Below are positions 7,016 to 12,022 of a stretch of DNA of 12,022 nucleotides, one piece after another. Each line of letters starts with the position of its first letter. Position 1 is the first letter of the stretch. The notes under the pieces are model-generated. The model was not told the DNA's origin, did not search any database, and saw only the letters and a program-made list of their open reading frames with translations. A program made the position numbers and the translations under genes. This stretch comes from Bryobacterales bacterium (lineage in GTDB: Bacteria > Acidobacteriota > Terriglobia > Bryobacterales > Bryobacteraceae): assembly GCA_025462985.1 (NCBI GenBank), contig JAOAPP010000181.1, positions 1-12,022 of the forward strand, read 5' to 3'.

Positions 7016-8443
7016 ATGGGACAAGAGAACGGCGCAGCCAAGAAGCCGCGCACAATCATCGAGAAGGTGTGGAACAACCACATCGTTGCTGAGCGGGAGG
7101 GCGCGCCAACGCTGCTTTACATCGACCTGCACCTGGTGCACGAGGTGACCTCGCCGCAGGCATTTTCCGGTTTGCGCCAACGAGGGCTGAAGGTGCGCCG
7201 CCCGGATCTGACCATCGGCACAACCGACCACAGCATTCCGACGCACGACCGTTCTCTTCCGATCATCGATAAGATTGCGGAGAACCAGATCACGCAGTTT
7301 GAAAAGAACTGTCGTGAGTTTGGAATCCCCTTCTACGGGCCGCACAGCAGCAAGCAGGGCATCGTGCACGTCATCGGCCCGGAGCAGGGCCTGACGCAGC
7401 CGGGCATGACGGTGGTCTGCGGCGACAGCCATACGGCGACACATGGTGCATTCGGTGCGCTCGCATTTGGCATCGGAACCAGCCAGGTGGAGCATGTTCT
7501 CGCTTCGCAGTGCCTGCTGCAATCACCATCGAAGACGTTTGAGGTCCGCGTGGAAGGCGCTTTGAAGAACGGCGTCGGAGCCAAGGACATTGTTCTGAAC
7601 CTGATCTCCCGCATTGGCATCGGCGGCGGCACGGGCTGCGTGTTCGAGTATTCCAGTTCTGCAATTCGTTCGCTCTCGATGGAAGAGCGGATGACGATCT
7701 GCAATATGTCGATCGAAGGCGGAGCGCGCGCCGGCCTGGTCGCGCCGGACGAAACCACCTACCAGTATCTGGCAGGAAGGCCTGCTGCGCCGAAGGGCGC
7801 CGACTGGGACCGGGCGCTGAAGCTGTGGCGGCAATTGCCGACGGACGAAGGCGCGAAATTCGACAAGACCATCTACATCGACGCGAGCAGTTTGGAACCG
7901 ATGATTACGTTTGGGACGAATCCTGGTATGGGAATCCCGATCACCGGACCGGTCCCCGATCCCGCACGAATCAGCGATCCAGTGGAACGCGAGTCACTGG
8001 GCAAAGCGCTCCGGTACATGGATCTCCCGGCCGGTAAGCCGGTGCTGGGTCATCCAGTTAATGTGGTCTTTATCGGCAGCTGTACCAATTCGCGCATCTC
8101 GGATCTGCGTGCGGCCGCGGCGCTGCTGAAGGGTCGCAAAGTAAATCCCAAGGTGCGCGTGATGGTGGTGCCCGGGTCACAGGAAGTGAAGAAGCAGGCA
8201 CAGGCCGAAGGGCTCGATGTCATCTTCCAGGAAGCCGGGGCGGAGTGGCGCGAAGCCGGCTGTTCGATGTGCATCGCGATGAATGGCGATCAGCTGCAGC
8301 CGGGCGAATATAGCGTTTCGACCAGCAACCGGAACTTCGAAGGTCGTCAAGGCAAGGGTGGACGCACCTTCCTGGCCAGCCCCTTAACGGCGGCGGCGAG
8401 CGCGCTCACCGGCGTCGTGACGGATGTGAGAACGCTGCTCTAA
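7016..8443 (+). CDS. leuC: 3-isopropylmalate dehydratase large subunit
   Basis: The 475-residue aconitase-family subunit pairs with LeuD to isomerise 2-isopropylmalate to 3-isopropylmalate through dehydration and rehydration. The three cysteines that hold the [4Fe-4S] cluster are visible: Cys356 in [14 protein letters not shown], and Cys416 and Cys419 in [11 protein letters not shown]. Other family motifs include the N-terminal [47 protein letters not shown] and the C-terminal [22 protein letters not shown]. Length matches the bacterial (not archaeal) type. An AAGGAAA ribosome site (7007-7013) precedes the ATG. leuD follows 13 bases later. Confidence 0.97.
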   Translation: MGQENGAAKKPRTIIEKVWNNHIVAEREGAPTLLYIDLHLVHEVTSPQAFSGLRQRGLKVRRPDLTIGTTDHSIPTHDRSLPIIDKIAENQITQFEKNCREFGIPFYGPHSSKQGIVHVIGPEQGLTQPGMTVVCGDSHTATHGAFGALAFGIGTSQVEHVLASQCLLQSPSKTFEVRVEGALKNGVGAKDIVLNLISRIGIGGGTGCVFEYSSSAIRSLSMEERMTICNMSIEGGARAGLVAPDETTYQYLAGRPAAPKGADWDRALKLWRQLPTDEGAKFDKTIYIDASSLEPMITFGTNPGMGIPITGPVPDPARISDPVERESLGKALRYMDLPAGKPVLGHPVNVVFIGSCTNSRISDLRAAAALLKGRKVNPKVRVMVVPGSQEVKKQAQAEGLDVIFQEAGAEWREAGCSMCIAMNGDQLQPGEYSVSTSNRNFEGRQGKGGRTFLASPLTAAASALTGVVTDVRTLL

Positions 8444-8456
8444 GAGGAACCGCATA

Positions 8457-9071
8457 ATGGAAAAGTTCACGAAGTTTACGAGCCGGCTGGCGCCGCTTCC
8501 GATCGACAATATCGACACCGACCAGATCATTCCAGCGCGTTTTCTGAAGACGACATCCAAGGCGGGTCTCGAAGACAACCTGTTTTGCGACTGGCGCTAT
8601 GACGCGCAGGGCAATCCGAATCCCGAGTTCATCCTAAACCAGCCGCAGGGCCGCGCCGCACAGATTTTGCTGGCGGGCGACAATTTCGGCTGTGGCAGTT
8701 CGCGCGAACACGCGCCATGGGCGCTGACTCAGTTCGGGTTCCAGGCCGTTATCAGCACCTCTTTCGCAGATATCTTCCGGGGAAACTCGCTGAAGAATTC
8801 CCTGCTGCCGATCATTGTTCCGCCGGAGGTGCATAAGGAGCTCTTCGCTGCTCTCGCAGCGGATCCCGCGGCAACCGTGACAGTTGATCTGCTGGAACGG
8901 AAGCTGATTCTTCCGGACGGATCAAGCGTCGAGTTTCCCATTGACGAATTCGCACGGCACTGCATGCTGGAAGGAGTCGACGAGCTCGGCTATATCCTGC
9001 AGCAGGAAAGCGCCATCGCCGCTTACGAAGCAAAGCGGCCTCTTACGGTAAACACGCTGAGCGTTGCATAG
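8457..9071 (+). CDS. leuD: 3-isopropylmalate dehydratase small subunit
   Basis: The 204-residue swivelling subunit of isopropylmalate isomerase completes the active site together with LeuC. The family signature GDNFGCGSSREHAPWAL lies at 74-90, preceded by IDNIDTDQIIPARFL (17-30). The C-terminus LEGVDELGYILQQE is typical, and length is normal. AGAGGAA (8443-8449), which overlaps the end of the leuC stop codon, serves as its ribosome site. It is the last leu gene, and a strong hairpin follows 12 bases after the stop. Confidence 0.97.
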   Translation: MEKFTKFTSRLAPLPIDNIDTDQIIPARFLKTTSKAGLEDNLFCDWRYDAQGNPNPEFILNQPQGRAAQILLAGDNFGCGSSREHAPWALTQFGFQAVISTSFADIFRGNSLKNSLLPIIVPPEVHKELFAALAADPAATVTVDLLERKLILPDGSSVEFPIDEFARHCMLEGVDELGYILQQESAIAAYEAKRPLTVNTLSVA

Positions 9072-9083
9072 CCGCATTAGACT

Positions 9084-9114
9084 CCGTTTGCCGGTAAGTG
9101 GAACCGGCAAACGG
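9084..9114. terminator. Strong hairpin after leuD (candidate operon terminator, no T-run)
   Basis: A perfect 12-bp stem, CCGTTTGCCGGT / ACCGGCAAACGG, encloses a 7-nt loop (AAGTGGA) 12 bases beyond the leuD stop. It is not followed by a T-run on either strand. It could be a non-canonical terminator or an mRNA 3'-end stabiliser for the leu transcript. Confidence 0.5.
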
Positions 9115-9136
9115 GTACATACGTCTGGTCGAGCAC

Positions 9137-9698
9137 GTGCTAAGAGAGTTTGGGGTGGCTACTGCAATGGTCCTGTTATCGACCACTGCAGCTTCGGGCA
9201 ACATTTTTCCTATGGAGTTGCCGTGGGGACGGCGCTCACGGAAGATTTCAATTCTGTTTTCTACCCGGACGGGCAAGGACTTTCTACGCTCCAGAAGTTC
9301 GGCGGCAAGGGCGTGATTGTTGGCCCGATGCTTCAGTGGAACTTCTCACGTCGATTCTCGATCGAAGGGGATGGGCTATTTCGGGAATTGCGTTTGAGGA
9401 TGGCCGTGCGGGTGCGCACAATCCGACCGTGACATGGGAGTTCCCGATACTTGCCAAGTATCAATTTCTTCCCTATAGCGCAGGACGGTTCTCGCTCCGG
9501 CCCTTCGTGGAAGCTGGCCCTTCGTTTCGAACCACGGGCAACCTGAATGCGAACCCATCTCACGCCGGGATCTCAGCGGAAGGCGGAATTGAGTTTCGTC
9601 TTCGTCAACTCAATATCGCTCCGACTCTGCGCTAGACGCGTTGGGGGCAAGACCCTCATCCTTTCAGCATCTGTACACGGGCTGACCAGATTGAATTC
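9137..9698 (+). pseudogene. Outer-membrane beta-barrel protein, first of a tandem pair, broken by two frameshifts and an amber stop
   Basis: Coding signal for a small beta-barrel hops between frames. A hydrophobic signal-peptide-like start in frame 2 (GVATAMVLLSTTAASG, about 9152-9199) is followed in frame 1 by HFSYGVAVGTALTEDF and later GPMLQWNFSRRFSIEGDGLFREL (to about 9390). It continues in frame 3 as EDGRAGAHNPTVTWEFPILAKYQF, RPFVEAGPSF and LNIAPTLR, then TAG at 9633-9635. After the TAG the same frame continues as TRWGQDPHPF and closes with QIEFLVAF, like the last strand of a barrel. Both frame changes fit loss of one base. Alignment with the neighbouring copy (IRYTRW) shows that the TAG replaces a Tyr codon. 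Related proteins insert in the outer membrane; the ligand or function is unknown. The most open piece is 9150-9635. I regard this as a pseudogene, with assembly error the main alternative. Confidence 0.7.
9633..9635 (+). other. In-frame amber codon where a Tyr is expected
   Basis: TAG occurs in R-stop-T-R-W, whereas the homologous second barrel reads R-Y-T-R-W (Tyr codon at 10218-10220). The frame is open on both sides, from 9150 to 10295, apart from this codon. Confidence 0.7.
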
Positions 9699-10295
9699 TT
9701 GGTAGCCTTTAGCCGTTCCTCAAGCTTCGATGCGCGCCCGTTTGGAAATCGCCTCGCCTTCGGAGCAGTTCTTGGAGTAAACCTGTTGGGTGACTACGAT
9801 TCGAAATCCTTCACATCTACTCGCATCGGCGTGGACGGCCCGGTACCTGAGACCTTCTCACAACGCTCGGGACCGCACAGCTTTCTGGTAGGTCCAGCTG
9901 TAGAGTTGCGGGTGAAGGATGGATGGTCGGTAGAGGCGGATGCCGTATATCGGCCAGTTCGGGGATACTTCACAACAGCCGGAACCTTGTTCGGACAAAC
10001 CTATTCGTCATCCTATGAGAGCTCTTTCAGCACGTGGCAATTCCCTGTTCTGGCGAAGTACAAGTTGCCCCTCGCTCTCCTTGGAGATGCGTTGAAGCCT
10101 TTTGTTGAAGCAGGGCCTTCGTTTCGAGTGGGCGGATCGACCACGCACGTCGGGTTCACTGCAGCGCCTGGCGTATCGATGCGACTGCGTCCTCTGAATG
10201 TTGCCCCGGCAATTCGCTATACCAGATGGCAAGCGGATCCGTTCGGTGAAGTGAGGGCGGATGAAGCCAACCTGCTGGTGGGAATCACGTTCTAG
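9699..10295 (+). CDS. Outer-membrane beta-barrel domain, second of the tandem pair, without its own signal peptide
   Basis: The frame gives up to 198 residues and reads as a compact outer-membrane beta-barrel of the type abundant in Acidobacteriota. Alternating strands include NRLAFGAVLGVNLL (17-30), FLVGPAVELRVKDGWSVEADAVYRPV (62-87), WQFPVLAKYKL (113-123), PFVEAGPSF (134-142), LRPLNVAPAIRYTRW (163-177) and a terminal NLLVGITF ending in Phe, as outer-membrane proteins commonly do. It is clearly homologous to the broken unit just upstream and lies in the same frame as that unit's C-terminal half. The nominal TTG at 9699 sits inside the last strand of the first barrel and has no Shine-Dalgarno sequence. 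No ATG or GTG and no signal peptide precede the mature barrel sequence. It is therefore probably the surviving half of a fused or truncated gene and may not be exported or expressed. Confidence 0.6.
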   Translation: MVAFSRSSSFDARPFGNRLAFGAVLGVNLLGDYDSKSFTSTRIGVDGPVPETFSQRSGPHSFLVGPAVELRVKDGWSVEADAVYRPVRGYFTTAGTLFGQTYSSSYESSFSTWQFPVLAKYKLPLALLGDALKPFVEAGPSFRVGGSTTHVGFTAAPGVSMRLRPLNVAPAIRYTRWQADPFGEVRADEANLLVGITF

Positions 10296-10358
10296 GGTTC
10301 GAGGCATAATCGGCCAGGCCCGCTCTGGAAGGCCCGTTGGGCCCGTTGTCTGCAAGGA

Positions 10359-10751
10359 TCACGAGCCGAACACTGTCACCCGGGCACGATGGCCTTTGCT
10401 CAACTTCTCGTCACACGTGTAAAGGACGGAGTCCGTCAGTTCGGCTAGGGCTATGTAAGCGGCGTCGTAGGCGGTGAAATTGTGCCTTAGTTCCCACATG
10501 CGCGTCAACAAAGGTGTATGTGCGTAACGTTCAGCAGGAAGCGTTGCCAGTGCCGTAAGGAGTTGTTCGCAGCGGTGTGGATCAACGCGCTGGCCAGCAA
10601 GTAACTTTCGAAGAGCACTCGCTACCTCCACGTCAAGCAGATGGGGAACGATGAACGACTCGCTGCGCCCGGCCAGATCACGTCTGAGCGAATCAGCCAA
10701 TCTGCCATTTGTAACCAACTCCACCACCACGGAAGCATCCAGAACAATCAC
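10359..10751 (-). CDS. vapC: VapC-type PIN-domain ribonuclease toxin
   Basis: The 130-residue PIN-domain protein starts at GTG 10751. The acidic metal-binding residues of the PIN active site are visible: Asp5 in VLDAS, Glu42 in DVEVASALR, Asp96 in AYDAAYIALAE and Asp114 in CDEKL. VapC toxins are Mg2+-dependent RNases that typically cut tRNA or rRNA and are held inactive by the cognate antitoxin. Its GTG overlaps the antitoxin stop as GTGA, the usual antitoxin-first arrangement that couples translation. All expected catalytic acids are present, so the toxin looks active. The target RNA cannot be read from the sequence. Confidence 0.9.
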   Translation of the reverse strand: MIVLDASVVVELVTNGRLADSLRRDLAGRSESFIVPHLLDVEVASALRKLLAGQRVDPHRCEQLLTALATLPAERYAHTPLLTRMWELRHNFTAYDAAYIALAELTDSVLYTCDEKLSKGHRARVTVFGS

Positions 10752-10978
10752 TGGCCATCACGCAGTTCGCGTATCACCTGCGCGGGGCTTCGTCTGGCCA
10801 CGATCGGTTTGGTCTGCTGGGTGCGCTCCAACCACTCCAGTATGCTCGGGCGCTCTGCCGTACGCTCCAGTTCCCGCTTGATAAAGTCGGACAGGCTCAT
10901 GCCTTCGCGTGCCGCACGGGCTTTAAGGGTGCTGTGTACCTGGTCTGAAACATCTCGGATTTGCACCATTTTGGACAT
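10748..10978 (-). CDS. vapB: FitA/VapB-type ribbon-helix-helix antitoxin
   Basis: From ATG 10978 the product is 76 residues. MVQIRDVSDQVHSTLKARAA is the ribbon strand and first helix of a FitA-like ribbon-helix-helix DNA-binding domain, and REGMSLSDFIKREL is its second helix. The C-terminal part (about 44-76) is the flexible toxin-binding tail with WLERTQQ and SPAQVIRELRDG. RHH antitoxins dimerise, bind palindromes at their own promoter and neutralise VapC. The MSKM start is typical of this family. ATG 10969 is the alternative and is better spaced from GGAG, about 10 bases upstream. The frame extends to 11023, but that part covers the operator palindrome and is unlikely to be coding. Confidence 0.88.
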   Translation of the reverse strand: MSKMVQIRDVSDQVHSTLKARAAREGMSLSDFIKRELERTAERPSILEWLERTQQTKPIVARRSPAQVIRELRDGQ

Positions 10979-10994
10979 GCTCCAAGCATACAAG

Positions 10995-11009
10995 CATGTG
11001 CTGCACATG
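10995..11009. promoter_or_regulatory. Palindromic operator upstream of vapBC
   Basis: CATGTGC-T-GCACATG is a perfect 7+1+7 palindrome 16 bases upstream of the vapB start. A second inverted pair, ACATGC (10975-10980) and GCATGT (10994-10999), shares the same core. Ribbon-helix-helix antitoxins of the FitA type bind spaced inverted repeats of this kind, so autoregulation by VapB/VapC is likely. Confidence 0.6.
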
Positions 11010-11019
11010 TCCACACGCC

Positions 11020-11046
11020 GCACGAAAGAGCATTGCTCTTTCGTGC
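11020..11046. terminator. 12-bp perfect hairpin between vapB and the DUF5602-like gene
   Basis: GCACGAAAGAGC and GCTCTTTCGTGC pair perfectly around a 3-nt loop (ATT). It lies 32 bases downstream of the stop of the minus-strand DUF5602-like gene and just upstream of the vapBC operator. That fits a terminator separating the two minus-strand units, although no T-run follows. Confidence 0.45.
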
Positions 11047-11078
11047 TGTGAACCAGGGCGTAACCGGGGGAGAAACGA

Positions 11079-11894
11079 CTAGTTGGAGGGAGCGGTGCGG
11101 TATACGAAATCCTTCAACGAGATCCGGTACACGTGCTCGTGCCGGTCAAACTCGGTGCAGTATTTCTTCGGATAATAACCACTCTTCTCATAGGCCTGCG
11201 GAAGCTTCAACGCCATGCACTGGTTGGGCTGTTCCGTGAGCGATGCGCGCGTGATCATCGGCTCATAGAAGATGATCTCGCCATCATATGCGCCGTACAG
11301 CCACGTGCGCGTGAAGAGCTTGCCATTGAACTCGGGCGAGGTGGGATCGATCAGGTGATTGCCCATGTACGGAACCACGGAGCCGACATCAATGTAGCCC
11401 TGGGGCAGGAACTCCGGCGGGACAGGCTTACGCGCTTTGTCGTAGACGTCGCAGGCCAAGCCGAAGCACGGACCCGGCAAGATCGACTGGATCTCTTCAC
11501 GGTCCGTCGTGTAGAAGTGGAAGTCAAAGTGAGGCTTGTCGTAGATACCAGCCGGTTCGTGACCGTGCGGGTTCCAATCAAACTCAAAAAATTCGACCGG
11601 TGTGTTGCGAGCCTGAACTGGAAAATCTGTATCCAGGGTAGTTTCCTCAGCAGGCAGGCTCTTCATCGCTGATTCGGAGAATTCCAACCCTAATTCGACG
11701 ACGGGTTTGGCATGCGTAACGGGATCTATCTAGTTCCCGATCACTACGTAGGTGAGGAAGTGGCCGATTCCAAGCGGGACGGAAGTACCAATGTGTAGAT
11801 TGTACTCTTTCTTTCCACAATCCACCTCATGAGCGGCAACGGGCAATACGAAAATTGCGGAAAACAAAAAGCTGGAAATTAGTAAGCGTTTCAA
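11079..11894 (-). pseudogene. Secreted TTHB210/DUF5602-like protein, interrupted by one in-frame amber codon
   Basis: Read from TTG 11894 with an excellent AGAGGAGG ribosome site, the gene begins with a clear signal peptide: M-K-R, a hydrophobic core LLISSFLFSAIFVLPVA, then AAHE. The exported part continues EVDCGKKEYNLHIGTSVPLG and reaches a TAG at codon 55 (11730-11732). The same frame then runs on without a break to the stop at 11079, which would make 271 residues. The downstream part (open from 11687) has NPHGHEPAGIYDKPHFDFHFY, a His/Asp-rich block that could bind metal, and later CMALKLPQAYEKSGYYPKKYC and a C-terminal SLKDFVYRT. I associate this pattern with the DUF5602/TTHB210-like family, whose function is unknown. 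As written, translation yields a 54-residue exported stub. A pseudogene is most likely; stop-codon readthrough or a base error would restore a normal protein. Confidence 0.65.
11730..11732 (-). other. In-frame amber codon splitting the DUF5602-like gene
   Basis: The codon lies in the context VVIGN-stop-IDPVTHAKP. Frame and protein-like composition continue on both sides, from the signal peptide at 11894 to 11079. The lost residue cannot be fixed from this sequence alone; CAG (Gln) or GAG (Glu) would need one base change. Confidence 0.7.
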
Positions 11895-11900
11895 AATGTC

Positions 11901-11908
11901 CCTCCTCT
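11901..11908 (-). promoter_or_regulatory. Strong ribosome binding site for the DUF5602-like gene
   Basis: AGAGGAGG on the minus strand lies 6-7 bases before TTG 11894. It supports a start upstream of the amber codon rather than an internal start in the downstream open stretch. Confidence 0.65.
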
Positions 11909-12022
11909 GGGATCACTTTGAACGCGTAGGCTAAGCCCGGATTGGCTCACCGGTTTGCTCAAAAAATTCAGAATGGGCGCATGACCCTCAGCTTTGCGTA
12001 GCGGCTTGAAAGAGGCGTCGGA

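Noticed and set aside
6488..7522. Minus-strand open frame of 344 residues across leuB/leuC
   Set aside because: It is antisense to two well-conserved enzymes and spans their junction. Its length reflects GC-rich codon bias.
10331..10343. Short GGCCC-GTT-GGGCC hairpin between the second barrel and vapC
   Set aside because: A 5-bp stem in GC-rich DNA without a T-run is too weak to call a terminator.
11021..11045. Reading the hairpin as an insertion-sequence terminal repeat or attachment site
   Set aside because: No matching copy or target duplication is seen elsewhere in the window, and no transposase or integrase is present.
11891..12022. Minus-strand frame open from the right window edge, ending in a TGA that overlaps the TTG of the DUF5602-like gene
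   Set aside because: About 43 codons with no recognisable motif. It covers the ribosome site and presumed promoter of the next gene and cannot be judged without sequence beyond the window.
1..12022. CRISPR array, tRNA, rRNA, transposase, phage or integron signatures
   Set aside because: No regularly spaced direct repeats, cloverleaf-like RNA gene or recombinase protein motifs were seen on either strand.

Overview
The window looks like a chromosomal segment from a Gram-negative, moderately GC-rich soil-type bacterium, most likely an Acidobacteriota (Terriglobia-like). This rests on recognised protein types: a HipA-like (HipA_2) orphan kinase, small acidobacterial-type outer-membrane beta-barrels, a TTHB210/DUF5602-like secreted protein and a LysM-bearing lytic-transglycosylase tail. 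No 16S rRNA or other phylogenetic marker is present, so the taxonomy is an inference.

Layout, left to right. (1) 2-574: 3' end of a LysM cell-wall protein, closed by a clear intrinsic terminator (607-640). (2) 725-1405: a bipolar protein with an acidic N-terminus and a histone-H1-like Lys/Ala/Pro C-terminus. (3) 1487-1708 (-): a small unknown protein, divergent from (4) 1772-2608 (+): a HipA_2 family kinase-like protein. (5) 2580-3671 (-) thiO and 3668-4576 (-) a LysR regulator form a tightly overlapped pair, transcribed away from (6) 4715-9071 (+): a complete leuA-leuB-leuC-leuD leucine operon. (7) 9137-10295 (+): two tandem homologous outer-membrane beta-barrel units. The first carries two frameshifts and an amber stop, and the second has no start or signal peptide of its own. 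(8) 10359-10978 (-): a FitA/VapB-VapC type II toxin-antitoxin pair with a palindromic operator. (9) 11079-11894 (-): a secreted TTHB210/DUF5602-like gene split by one in-frame amber codon. The last ~128 bases hold no gene I can support.

How the parts work together. LeuA, LeuC/LeuD and LeuB carry out the dedicated leucine branch from 2-oxoisovalerate to 2-oxoisocaproate. The divergent LysR gene is the obvious candidate regulator. This LeuA ends directly after its catalytic and subdomain regions and lacks the usual C-terminal leucine-binding regulatory domain, so control may rest on transcription. The left half and the leu operon look intact. The right third (9.1-11.9 kb) looks like a decaying accessory patch: broken barrels, a toxin-antitoxin module and an amber-interrupted secreted protein. 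I found no CRISPR array, rRNA, tRNA or transposase. The points most worth following are the two amber-interrupted loci, the regulatory-domain-free LeuA, the LysR-thiO coupling and the HipA_2 kinase with an altered catalytic loop.
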